A stretch of 64,000 bases of DNA, from assembly GCA_040954595.2 (NCBI GenBank), contig JBECUI020000024.1, positions 186,001-250,000 of the forward strand. The letters run 5' to 3'. Below are positions 1-10,963 of this stretch, piece by piece. Below the pieces are notes generated by a model that saw only the letters and a list, made by a program, of their open reading frames with translations, did no database searches and was not told where the DNA came from. Every line of letters starts with the position of its first letter. Position 1 is the first letter of the stretch. The DNA comes from Balanoglossus misakiensis (taxonomy: Eukaryota; Hemichordata). The translations under genes and the position numbers were made by a program.

Positions 1-569
1 TTTGGCACTACACACATGCAAGATGTTTACAGACTTTCGGTGAAAACAATTGTATGTGGTAAAAACCAGTCCCTGCGTGAATTGGCTCAGCAAGTCCGTG
101 AAATAATCATAAAGGCTTACCCTGGTGTCACAGGTTCAATATTGAACGGTTGTGCATTGAGACATTTTTCGAGGCAATCCCTGATATGTCATTGCAGAGA
201 AAAATACATGAAGCTAGTCAGTTATCTGATGCAACCCTGGACAGTGTCCTGCGGGCGGTTTTGTTAGAAGAAAGCTTTCAAACTTTGCAGAAACATGGCC
301 GTTCTAGGGGCAAAGTGTCTCAGGCTTTGGATGGTGAAAATAGCCAGTCTACTGTGAGGGTTGATACACAGGAGATGTTTGCAAAAATTATGAAAAGACT
401 TGACAAGTTGGAAAATAGTTCTAGTGAGACAACAACAGTTGAGAAAAAGCAAAGGCTCTGCTGGAATTGTAACCGTTCTGGTCATTTGAAAAGAGACTGT
501 CCAGAACCTCAGGTTAAACAGAAAGAGCAGAAGGGTAAAACAGATAAGAGTCAGTTAAACCCCAAATGA
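1..569 (+). pseudogene. gag: gag (partial, frame-broken) with CCHC zinc knuckle
   Basis: The reading frame is open from base 1 in frame 1 to about 140 and continues in another frame from about 141 to the stop at 567-569. An indel near 130-150 has therefore broken gag. The frame-3 part ends in a CCHC zinc knuckle (C-x2-C-x4-H-x4-C, CWNCNRSGHLKRDC) at about 459-500. This is the nucleic-acid-binding motif of the nucleocapsid region that packages element RNA. A lysine-rich tail follows. The stop overlaps the pol start as ATGA at 566-569, putting pol in the -1 frame relative to gag. This would fit frameshifting or reinitiation. The N-terminal half of gag is outside the window. Confidence 0.75.
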
Positions 570-3085
570 CTGTCCGTGCTGACCGTCGAGCAGTCCCAGT
601 AAATCAGTCTGGAGAAGAAGTGTCTCAGACGAGGTCAAAGGTCATTAACAAAAGCAGTGAGCAAACCCGTCTGCACACCAGCACTGCAGTTGTTGAAACT
701 GATGATGTTGATAGGTGTGCTCCTTGTAAATGTAAAGTGAATGATAACAAGGTGAAGCACATTGAAACAAATAGTAATGATGCAGTCAACAGTATGATGC
801 TGGATGTGAAATTCCAAGGGGTGCCTAGCAAAATGCTTGTTGACACTGGATGTACACACACATTGATTTCATTTGACTATTTTAATAGTATGCCAGACAA
901 TGTGCGTCCTCATTTGACTGAAACTGGACTATATATTGTGCAAGCAAATGGTTCAAAACTTGATATAGCAGGCAGCGTTGCTGTGCAGATCGAGATTGGT
1001 TCTGAGAAAATTGACACTTCTGTTCTTGTTGGAAATTATCTCGATGGATCTCCAGGAATCCTGGGTATGGATGTTTTGACTAAATTTGGTTGTAGTCTCA
1101 ATTTACAAAATTGTACAGTTTCTGTGGGCGACCAAGTTTTATCCACAAGTCCTGAAAGGTTGAAACCATTTAGTTGTAGATTACAGGCTGCTTCTCATGA
1201 AATAATTCCAGCTGGTCATGAAGCAATTATTCCAGCCAGAATGGCAAAACAACCTAGAAAAGGTCAGCTAGGTCATGAAAGTCTGAAAGGTCAAAGTTCA
1301 CGGGCATCTCACTGTGAAAGGTCTGCAGCGGATATGCTGTGTTTGTCTGAGTTAGTGGCTACTGTAGAGCCTACAGCCATGTTAAAGGATTTTCCTGAGG
1401 GGATGGGTACAGCGTCTACCCTGGTAAACCCGGGTCAACGGTTATTACCTGTAAGAGTCATTAATTTAGGGATAAAGGACATAGAGGTCAAACGAGGTCA
1501 GGTCGTAGGTTTGTACAGACTGGAGAGAGCAGTTGATTGTAATGTCAGCTCTCCTGTTGACATGAATCAGTGTGACAAATCAGCTGTTGTGCAAAATAGT
1601 GCGCCCTCTAGTGGCAACACTTGTGAAAAGCATGATAACAATGGGAAATCTGTTTCCCGTGGCATTGAGAAATTGCCATCACATTTAGTGGATTTGTATC
1701 ATCGTAGTGTGCAACATCTTGAGTCTGACGAACAAAAGGAACAAGTACAAACGCTGTTGATAAATAATTCTGATGTTTTTAGCAAGAATGCGTATGACTT
1801 GGGTTTGACCGATGTTGTTGAGCACAGGATTGATACACAACAGGCTACCCCAGTGAAAGTGGCACCGTATCGTGCGCCATTTTGGAAAAAGACTGAAATA
1901 GAGAGACAAGTTCAAACATTTGTAGACAAAGGCATGTTAGTCGAGTCAACATCGCCTTGGAGTTCGCCATGTTTGTTGGTCAAGAAAAAGGATTCTACAC
2001 AGAGATTAGTAGTTGATTACAGGAGACTCAATGCAGTCACAATTCAGAATGCCCAACCTATTCCAAGAATACAGGACAATTTAGAAGCAATGCATGGTGC
2101 TTGCTGGTTTTCCACCCTTGATTTGAATATGGGATTTCATCAGGTCAAGCTTCATAAGGAAAGTAGAGAAAAGTCTGCAATAGTGACTTCTTCTGGTAAA
2201 TTGTTGGAATGGACTACAATGCCCATGGGATTGTGCGGTGCACCTGGCACTTTTGAAAGATTGATGGAAAAGGTTTTTCAAGGATTGCAATGGGAAATTT
2301 TATTACTCTATTTGGATGACATTATTGTGTTTGGGGAATCTTTTGAGCAGGAATTGGAACGGTTGCAGACTGTTTTCAACAAATTGCGTGAAGCAGGTCT
2401 GAAGTTAAAAGCAAAGAAGTGTACTTTGTTTGCAGTTCAAGTAGAATTCCTGGGACATGTTGTGTCGGCTGAGGGTGTGTCAACCGATCCGAAAAAGGTT
2501 CAAACACTGAGAAATTGGCCCGTACCTACATCTTTGACTGATGTACGCAGTTTTGTTGGACTTGCTTCGTATTATCGGAGGTTTATACAGAACTTTGCGG
2601 AAATTGCAAAGCCCCTTACAGATTTGACGAAGAAAAATGTCATTTTTGTGTGGAGTGATGAATGTCAGATAGCTTTTGATCGGTTGAAAGATCTACTGTC
2701 ATCACCTCCTGTGTTGGCCTTCCCATCAGAGAAGGGAGAATTTATTCTGGATACTGATGCTTCTCACTCCTCGATTGGTGCTTGTCTTAGCCAAATTCAG
2801 GATGGAGTGGAACGTCCCATTAGGTTTGGAAATCGTGTACTGAGTTCTCAGGAAAAGAACTATTGTGTCACGCGAAAGGAATTGTTGGCAGTGGTATACT
2901 TTGCCAAGCATTTTAGACACTACTTGTTAGGTAGACCATTTATGATCAGAACAGATCATGCATCTCTAGTCTGGTTACTTCGGTATAAAAATCCCGAGGG
3001 GCAATTGGCCCGCTGGCTAGAGGCTTTGAGTGCGTTTGATTTGTTCACCGTTCAGGGAATAAACACACGAACGCTGATGCGTTGA
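566..3085 (+). pseudogene. pol: pol: protease, reverse transcriptase, RNase H of Ty3/Gypsy element
   Basis: This is an 839-codon open frame. A retropepsin-type aspartic protease active site (VDTGCTHTLI) lies near residue 90. The reverse transcriptase spans roughly residues 450-640, with DLNMGFHQV (motif A), MPMGLCGAP (motif B) and the catalytic YLDDIIVF (motif C, about 2309-2332). RNase H begins near residue 725 (DTDASHSSIGACLSQ) and includes TRKELLAVVYF. The frame stops at 3083-3085, just inside the conserved end of RNase H. The expected ending is present in the next frame, so a one-base loss near 3056-3062 breaks pol. The ATG at 566 overlaps the gag stop. The catalytic residues are intact, so decay looks recent. 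Confidence 0.92.
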
Positions 3086-4002
3086 GTAGGGTACCATTGC
3101 GCCCATGTAAACAGTGCGGTAGACAGCACGGTGACAATTGTTCTGAACCGGTTGAGGATCAGAACGGGGATGACCTGTCTTTTGTTGGGGCAAGGGATCG
3201 GGCCATTGAGGGAGCGGGAACTCGGAAAGGTCCGGTAGAGGATGAGTTTGAGGTTTGGGGACGCCTTGACCAAAAAGGAGGTTTTGTGCACAAAACATTT
3301 GCTCCCGAGGATGATCTGAGTGATGAGAAAATGTGCAGTGATAATGTCATGGTCGACCATGGTCCCTTATGGTCACGGGAAGAATTACGCAAACAACAAA
3401 TGAGTGACCCGAACATTGGTTTTCTTATGCAATGTGTGGAGTCTGGTAAGGACAAGCCACAGTGGTCTGAAGTGTCATTTCGTTCGCCTGCGTTGAAGTC
3501 TTATTGGTCAATGTATGAGCATTTGCGTGTTCATGATGGCATTCTGTACAGGTTATGGGAATCACCAGATGGTAAAATAGTCAGGTGGCAACTGGTGCTG
3601 CCTAAGGTTTATGTAGGGCTGGTCCTACAGACTCTCCATGATTCGTTGTTTGGAGGACATAGCGGTACTGGTCGTACTTTGAGCAGAATCAGGTTGAAAT
3701 ATCACTGGTTTGGCATGTCCGTAGATGTGCGCGCTCATGTGAGGGCATGTGATATGTGTGCTCGTAATAAGAAGCAGAGGGTGAGAAAGCCTGCGCCCTT
3801 GCAGTCTTATGTTGTCGGTGCTCCGATGGAAAGAATAGCGATTGATGTATTGGGTCCATTCCCAGAATCAAGTGCAGGAAATAAGAAAGTACTTGTGGTG
3901 GGGAACTACTTCTCTAAGTGGATGGAGGCGTATGCCGTGCCAAATGAGGAGGCTGTTACTATTGCAAGAGTTTTGCTGGATAACTTTTTGGTATGCCACT
4001 AG
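3058..4002 (+). pseudogene. pol: pol: integrase N-terminal half (zinc-binding and first catalytic Asp)
   Basis: This is the continuation of pol after the frame break near 3058. A spacer of about 150 codons is followed by the HHCC zinc-binding domain: two histidines around 3638-3660 (HDSLFGGH) and two cysteines in ACDMCARNKK around 3745-3770. The integrase core begins with IDVLGPFP near 3840, which supplies the first Asp of the DDE triad. The frame ends at 4000-4002, where the next segment of the same domain continues in another frame. A second single-base-type loss at about 3985-3995 therefore splits the integrase core between its first and second catalytic residues. Confidence 0.88.
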
Positions 4003-5081
4003 AGTGTCATAGCGACTTGGGTAGGAATTTTGTGTCGAATGTTTTTAAGGAAGTGTGTAACCTCCTGGGAGTAAACAAGACTTACACAACCCCTAGGCAC
4101 CCACAGTCGAATGGTTCTGTGGAGAGATTCAATCAGCAAATTGTTAGTTACATTCGTACATATATGGACCCTCGTGAGAATCAGTCGGATTGGGACAAGA
4201 ACTTGAGTCTTGCCACATTTGCTTACCGTAGCAGTGTGCATCCCTCAACCGGGGAGACACCAAACATGTTAATGCTAGGTAGAGACTTGATATACCCGTT
4301 GGATGTTGCAGTTACATCTGAGCGACCAGATCGGTCGAAGGAGACTGATTATGTTTCCGATTTGAGAGAAAGATTGCATGAAGTGCATGAACATGCTAGG
4401 TCGCAGTTACAAACGACAGCTCGCAGACAGAAAGTGCGATATGATCGTTTTGCTACAAAGCAGGGATTTCATGTGGGGAATTTTGTATGGTTAAAAGATG
4501 AAAGGAGGCGGAAAGGGTATTCGCAAAAGCTTCAGTTGTCATATGAAGGTCCATATCTGATTATCAGTAGATTGTCTGATGTAGTTTATCGCATACAGAG
4601 GAGCCCACGAGCTAAACCCAAAATTGTGCATTTTGAGAAGTTGAAAGCTTATCAAGGGAAGGATCTCACTTCCTGGTTAGATAAGGTGAACATGTTACCC
4701 ATTGACCAGCGGCTGCAGGTTGGTAAACCTTCAGCTGGGGACTTGCCAACTACTAAAGTTGAAGTGAGCAAGTCAGAAGTAGTCTCTTTCAAAGATTTTG
4801 ATGTTAAAGAGAAAGTTAGTGTTAGCGAAGCTGAAGTTGGCACTGGTCAGGATTCTGAATCAGAGTTTGTAGCTGATTCTGCTGAGGGGCCAACAGAGAT
4901 GCAGAAAGAGAGTAGTGCTCCAGATTTAGTTGTAGACAGTGACAGTGTTTGTCACGGTGATTTTGTGGTTGAAAGTCAGGAAGCCACAAGGCAGTCCAAG
5001 TATCCTAGGCGACAGAGGAAGCCGCCTGAGTTCTATGGTTATAATGCTACATTGTTCAGTGCATTTGAAATGAGAATTTAA
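3993..5081 (+). pseudogene. pol: pol: integrase C-terminal half with GPY/F module
   Basis: This segment resumes the integrase core. CHSDLGRNF carries the second catalytic Asp near 4010, and NGSVERFNQQ carries the Glu near 4124. A GPYLIISRL stretch near 4540 marks the GPY/F module common in Ty3/Gypsy integrases. The remaining 140 or so residues are acidic and low in complexity, and I see no chromodomain. The frame ends at 5079-5081. It is linked to the upstream half only by a frameshift, so no intact integrase can be translated from this copy. Confidence 0.88.
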
Positions 5082-5605
5082 AGTTTTCTTGAGCTTTGAG
5101 TGGTTTTTGATACCAGATTTTTCTGAAGTTTTCAGTGTTTTTCTGAGCCATTTTTTCACTATAGAGTAAGATTTGTGCTTGTTCTGAGATGAGGATTTTC
5201 AGTAGTTAGAGTTTGACAAAGTAAATGCTATTTACTGATTGTTCGACAGATTTTTGCTATGACTTTTGCTAGTGTTATAGTGTTTTCTGTGTTAGTTGCA
5301 GGGGTTGTATACATGCAACTTGTTTGTAGGTAGGTAGGACCTATGACAGATTAGCAGGTTAGTTGTTTAGCTGCTTGGACTTAACATAAGACGATGACAG
5401 GTGTGCATTTAGCACATGGCAGCGGTTTTTGGTTGTGTTACTACGACGACGGTTTATGTTGTTGACAGACAGTTGGGACCTTGCAGTTATTGCAAGTTTT
5501 CCCTGATCGGATTGGTTCAGGGCTGGTTATTCCCCTTTCTTCCTTCTTTCCTATATTTTAGTTATTCCTGTTCTCAAGGGACTTCGAAGCCGAGGTTGGG
5601 GGAGT
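5082..5605 (+). other. Gypsy 3' untranslated region with candidate polypurine tract
   Basis: AT-rich sequence without convincing coding content lies between the pol stop and the candidate 3' LTR. A purine-rich run, gaggttgggggag (about 5592-5604), lies immediately before the LTR start and is the best candidate polypurine tract for plus-strand priming. The short open frame at 5416-5631 crosses the LTR boundary and has no recognisable domain. Confidence 0.45.
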
Positions 5606-6108
5606 TGTTATGGAATTGCTATTCCATGTGATTTATTATTTGGCATGGTGTTTTTCTATGGCTTCACTGTCGTGGTGACCGTTTTGGGCTGTCTTGTATG
5701 ATTGACAAGGATGGAAGGGTTTCCCCATCTTGCCCTTGGTGTATCTACACCAATTAGAAGTGCGTTCTGGGTCACATGTTTAGCCTCGTTTTTAGCCTGC
5801 AACCATGTTGTTTTGGAGAGTTTTGGCGTGGATCTGTTGAGGAAGGAACCCCGGTTTCGGCCCTGGGCGACTTTTCCTGTTTAGTCCTGTTTTATCCCTC
5901 CCGGATAGCCGGCCCCGGGTCACCGATCGCGAGATCTGAGACGTGTTTACCTCAGCTGCTCGGTGTGGGCAGATTTCTTCGACGAGACGCTTGCTTTCCG
6001 ACGAGTTCCTACCGCCGCGTGTGAAGACAGCGCTGTTTGTGAGAGGCTCGAGCGGGTCCGTCTGCGCTACCGGTTTTCAATAGGCGGAACGCCTGGGTTT
6101 CCGTCACA
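5606..6108 (+). repeat. Candidate 3' LTR of the Gypsy element
   Basis: The proposed LTR starts TGTTA directly after a purine tract and ends TCACA directly before satellite sequence, giving TGT...ACA ends and a length of about 503 bp. The right boundary is well supported because satellite sequence resumes at 6109. The left boundary rests only on the purine tract and the TG dinucleotide, since the 5' LTR is outside the window and cannot be compared. Confidence 0.5.
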
Positions 6109-9100
6109 ATATATAGGACACAGACTGGCGTAAGTTGACAACGGTAATCACGTCAGGTTTCCTACGGCCTGGCTCAGCTGAAGTCCCGGCACTCTAGAGC
6201 AGAAACATTGACCACGTTGATCAAGTCAGATTTCCTACGGCGTGACTCGGCTGGTGCACCGGCTCTATATGACACAGACTGGCGTAAGTTATCAACGGTG
6301 ATTACGTCGGATTTCCTACGGCCTGGTTTAGCTGAAGCCCCGGCACTTAAGAGCGGAAACACGCGTACATTGACCACGATGATCAAGTCAGATCTCCTTC
6401 TGTCTGGCTCGACTAAAACCCCGGCACACCATGACAGACACTAGCGTTCGTTAGCAACGGTGATCAAGTCGGATTTCCTTCGGCCTGGCTCTGCAAAAGA
6501 CCCGACACTCTAGTACAAAGACGTTGGCTAAGTCGGGCAAACCGAAGAGGGAAAGTCACAGCGGGTCAACACTCGACATTTGTTCGGGTAGGACTGCATT
6601 ATTGCCTGTCAATTTATAGAGAAAGCCCGAATTTAACCAGGGCGTTTCAAACACCAACGTTAGTTGGGGGCACGGCCTGCAGTACTGCCGGGTAAGCTGA
6701 CATCGGCGTACCGCATATAATGTAAGGGGGGGGGGGGGGGGGGGGAAACAGAACGGTTCAATACTACATTTATTAGATATCAGCTTATTTTGGACAATCA
6801 TCTAAAATCTAAATTATTTTTTCATATTTGGATATCTGATGATGTATGAAATTTCCAATTTATGTAAAAATGGTTCTGATTATAAAAAATGCACTCTGAA
6901 TGAGCTGATTTAATACAAAATTACGTTTTATTCGTTTTTGCACCTAAAAGGTCATTTTTAGGCAAAACATTCTTTATTTTTTTTAATTCGGTGACCTGAT
7001 CATATATAAAGAATTGCTTGTATGTTAAAAGTTTTTATGACTTTTAAAAGCAGTGACACTGGCGGCATTCAACACGAAAATAACAATTTTAGCCACAATT
7101 TGGTCAAAATGGAAAATTTTTCAAAATTACAAAAAAATACCTGTTTTCTACATTTTCGGAAATCTGATGGAGTATAGAATGCTCTTCGTATGTATATATC
7201 GATACAAATTCCACAAAAGACCGTCTAATTTGGCTCACTGCAGACAAAATTGCGTTTTACCAAATTTTCCTTGAAAATGTCATTTTTAGAAAAAAAAAAT
7301 AAAAAAACCTTTGTTCTTCGAATTTGGTGCCCCGATCATATATGACATGTTGATTGTATGTTAAAACTTTCGACCACCCCAAAAATGCAGAGATATTGAC
7401 GGAATTCAAGAAAAAATAGCCATTTTGGCCATATTTTGACAAAAATGGTATATTTTTAAAAAATCATAAAAAATTAACTCTTTTCTTCATTTTCGGAAAT
7501 ATTATGGAGCATGAAGTGTCGTTCTCTTGTAAAAAGTGCTGCAAATTCCAGAAAAGGTGGTATAATTTGAATCACCCAAGACAAAATTACCATTTTCGAC
7601 TTTTTTTCGAAAAATTGTCTTTTTTACAAAATAAATAAGAATAAATTCTTTTCTTAGTTTCAAACGGGTAGAGATACATTCCACACGGGTTTTCTAACAT
7701 TGAATTCCCGTTCATCAACTCAGATTTCCTACAGCATAAGTCGGCTAAAACCCTGACACTCTAGAGCAGAAACAGTTGCACACTGGTAACGTTGAACAAG
7801 TCGATTTTTTTACGGCCTGGCTTGGCTAAATCTCCGTCACAATATGACAGACACTAGCGTACGTTAGCAACGGTGATCAAGTCAGATTTCTTACGGCATG
7901 GCTTGAATAAAGCCCCGGCACTCTAGAGCAGAAAAACGTGTACGGAGACCACGTTGATCAAGTCTGATCTCCTACGGCTTGGCTCGACTAAAACCCCGGC
8001 ACACTATGAAAGACACTAGCGTTCGTTAGCAACCTTGATCAAGTCAGATTTCCTACGGCATGGCTTGGCTAAAGCCCTGGCACTCTAGAGCAGAAACACG
8101 CGTACAGAGACCACGTTGATCTACTCACATTTCCTTCGGCCTGGCACGGCTGATGCCCCGGCACTATATATAGGACACAGACTGGCGTAAGTTATCAACG
8201 GTGATCAAGTCAGATTTTCTACGGCATGGCTTGGATAAAGCCCCGGCACTCTAGAGCAGAAACACGCGTACAGAGACCACGTTGATCAAGTCTGATCTCC
8301 TACGGCTTGGCCCGACTAAAACCCCGGCACGCTATGACAGACACTAGCGTTCGCTAGCAACGTTGATCAAGTCAGATTTCCTACGGCATGGCTTGGCTAA
8401 AGCCCTGACACTCTAGAGCAGAAACACGCGTACAGAGACCACGTTGATCTACTCACATTTCCTTCGGCCTGGCACGGCTGATGCCCCGGCACTATATATA
8501 GGACACAGACTGGCGTAAGTTAACAACGGTAATCACGCCGGGTTTCCTACGGCCTGGCTCAGCTGAAGCCCCAGCAATCTAGAGCAGAAACAGGCGTACA
8601 TTGACCACGATGATCAAGTCAGATTTCCTACGGCGTGACTCGGCTGGTGCACCGGCTCTATATGACACACACTGGCGTAAGTTATCAACGGTGATTACGT
8701 CAGATTTCCTACGGCCTGGTTTAGCTGAAACCCCGGCACTTTAGAGCGGAAACACGCGTACATTGACCACGATGATCAAGTCAGATCTCCTATGGCCTGG
8801 CTCGACTAAAACCCCGGCACACCATGACAGACACTAGCGTTCGTTAGCAACGGTGATCAAGTCGGATTTCCTTCGGCCTGGCTCTGCAAAAGACCCGACA
8901 CATTAGTACAAAGACATTGGCTAAGTCGGGCAAACCGAAGAAGGAAAGTCACAGCGGGTCAACACTCGACATTTGTTCGGGTAGGACTGCATTATTGCCT
9001 GTCAATTTATAGAGAAAGCCCGAATTTAACCAGGGCGTTTCAAACACCGACGTTAGTTGGGGGCACGGCCTGCAGTACTGCCGGGTAAGCTGACATCGGC

Positions 9101-10697
9101 GTACCGCATATAATGTAGGGGGGGGGGGGACAGAACGGTTCAATACTACATTTATTAGATATCAGCTAATTTTGGACAATCATCTAAAATCTAAATCATT
9201 TTTTCATATTTGGATATCTGATGATGTATGAAATTTCCATTATATGTAAAAATGGTGCTGATTATAAAAAATGCACTCTGAATGAGCTGATTTAATACAA
9301 AATTGCGTTTTATTCGTTTTTGCACCAAAAAGGTCATTTTTAGGCCAAACATTCTTTTTTTTTAATTCGGTGACCTGATCATATATAAACAATTGCTTGT
9401 ATGTTAAACATTTTTATGACTTTTAAAAGCAGGGACACTGGCGGCATTCAACACGAAAATAATAATTTTAGCCACAATTTGGTCAAAATAGTAAATTTTT
9501 GAAAATTACAAAAAATACCTGTTTTTTACATTTTCGGAAATCTGATGGAGTATAGAATGCTCTTCGTATGTATATATCGATACAAATTCCACAAATGACC
9601 GTCTAATTTGGCTCACTGCAGACAAAATTGCATGTTATCAAATTTTGCTTGAAAATGTCATTTTTAGAAAAAAAAATAAAAAAAACCTTTGTTCTTCGAA
9701 TTTGGTGCCCTGATCATATATGACATGTTGATTGTATGTTAAAACTCTCGACCACTCCAAAAATGCAGAGATATTGACGGAATTCAAGAAAAATAGCCAT
9801 TTTGGCCATATTTTGACAAAAATGGTAAATTTTTAAAAAATCATAAAAAATTAACTCTTTTCTTCATTTTCGGAAATATTATGGAGCATGAAGTGTCGTT
9901 CTCTTGTAAAAAGTGATGCAAATTCCAGAAAAGGCGGTATAATTTGAATCACCCAAGACAAAATTACCATTTTCGACTTGTTTTCGAAAAAATTGTCTTT
10001 TTTACAAAATAAATAAGAATAAATTCTTTTCTTAGTTTCAAACGGGTAGAGATACTTTCCACACGGGTTTTCTAACATTGAATTCCCGTTCATCAACTCA
10101 AATTTCCTACAGCATAAGTCGGCTAAAACCCTGATACTCTAGAGCAGAAACAGTTGCACACTGGTAACGTTGAACAAGTCGATATTTCTACGGCCTGGCT
10201 CGGCTAAATCTCCGTCACAATATGACAGACACTAGCGTACGTTAGCAACGGTGATCAAGTCAGATTTTCTACGGCATGGCTTGGATAAAGCCACGGCACT
10301 CTAGAGCAGAAACACGCGTACAGAGACCACGTTGATCAAGTCAGATTTCCTACGGCATGGCTTGGCTAAAGCCCTGGCACTCTAGAGCAGAAACACGCGT
10401 ACAGAGACGTCGTTGATCTACTCACATTTCCTTCGGCCTGGCACGGCTGATGCCCCGGCACTATATATAGGACACAGACTGGCGTAAGTTAACAACGGTA
10501 ATCACGTCGGGTTTCCTACGGCCTGGCTCAGCTGAAGCCCCGGCACTCTAGAGCAGAAACAGGCGTACATTGACCACGTTGATCAAGTCAGATTTCCTAC
10601 GGCGTGACTCGGCTGGTGCACCGGCTCTATATGACACAGACTGGCGTAAGTTATCAACGGTGATTACGTCGGATTTCCTACGGCCTGGTTTAGCTGA
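6109..10697. repeat. Macrosatellite array, first segment
   Basis: Large tandem monomers. Each has a GC-richer half of 80-90 bp subrepeats sharing gatcaagtcagatttcctac and CCCCGGCAC cores, then a poly-G tract (about 6726 and 9118), then an AT-rich half built from three diverged repeats of about 330 bp. In the first monomer the AT-rich repeats begin near 6823, 7151 and 7488. The spacing between the first two poly-G tracts is about 2.4 kb, because this monomer has extra subrepeats. Small open frames here recur in every monomer and look non-coding. No transposase or other domain is visible. Confidence 0.9.
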
Positions 10698-10963
10698 TGT
10701 GACGTACTTTACGTCTGGGGTGGATTTATGAACAAGGTTCTGGGGGATGGCAGGGGAAATTACAGGAGCGGGACGCAGCTGTACAACCTTTAAACAGCTT
10801 TTATTGAAGGTCACTCAAGAAGTGATTTCACAAGCACAAAACGCCAGCCAAAAAAGTAGCAAATTTTGTTTTGGCGGGAAAGATGTCATTTGGTGATTAA
10901 CTAGGCCTCTGATTGGGCTAAAATACTCAGCTCTGATTGGCTCAAAGTATCCGAGCTGTGATC
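10698..10963 (-). repeat. 3' LTR of the BEL/Pao element (truncated)
   Basis: It matches 13799-14064 with only a few substitutions (for example aaggttct against aaggctct). It ends at gctgtgatc, where internal RNase H sequence begins abruptly. The low divergence between the two LTRs points to a recent insertion. Confidence 0.9.

Larger units (their letters stand above)
1..6108 (+). mobile_element. Ty3/Gypsy LTR retrotransposon, 5' end outside window, decayed
   Basis: Gag with a zinc knuckle is followed by protease, reverse transcriptase, RNase H and integrase, the Ty3/Gypsy order. The element enters the window inside gag, so its 5' LTR is not visible. It ends at about 6108 in ...TCACA. The next base begins macrosatellite sequence (atatataggacacag), so the element sits inside the satellite array. 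At least three single-base-type frame breaks (about 130-150, 3056-3062 and 3985-3995) make this a non-functional copy. No envelope gene and no chromodomain are apparent. Confidence 0.9.

Noticed and set aside
5416-5631. 71-residue gene after pol
   Set aside because: It crosses the proposed polypurine tract and LTR boundary and has no recognisable motif.
10548-10814. 88-residue minus-strand protein across the BEL edge
   Set aside because: It joins LTR and satellite sequence by chance.
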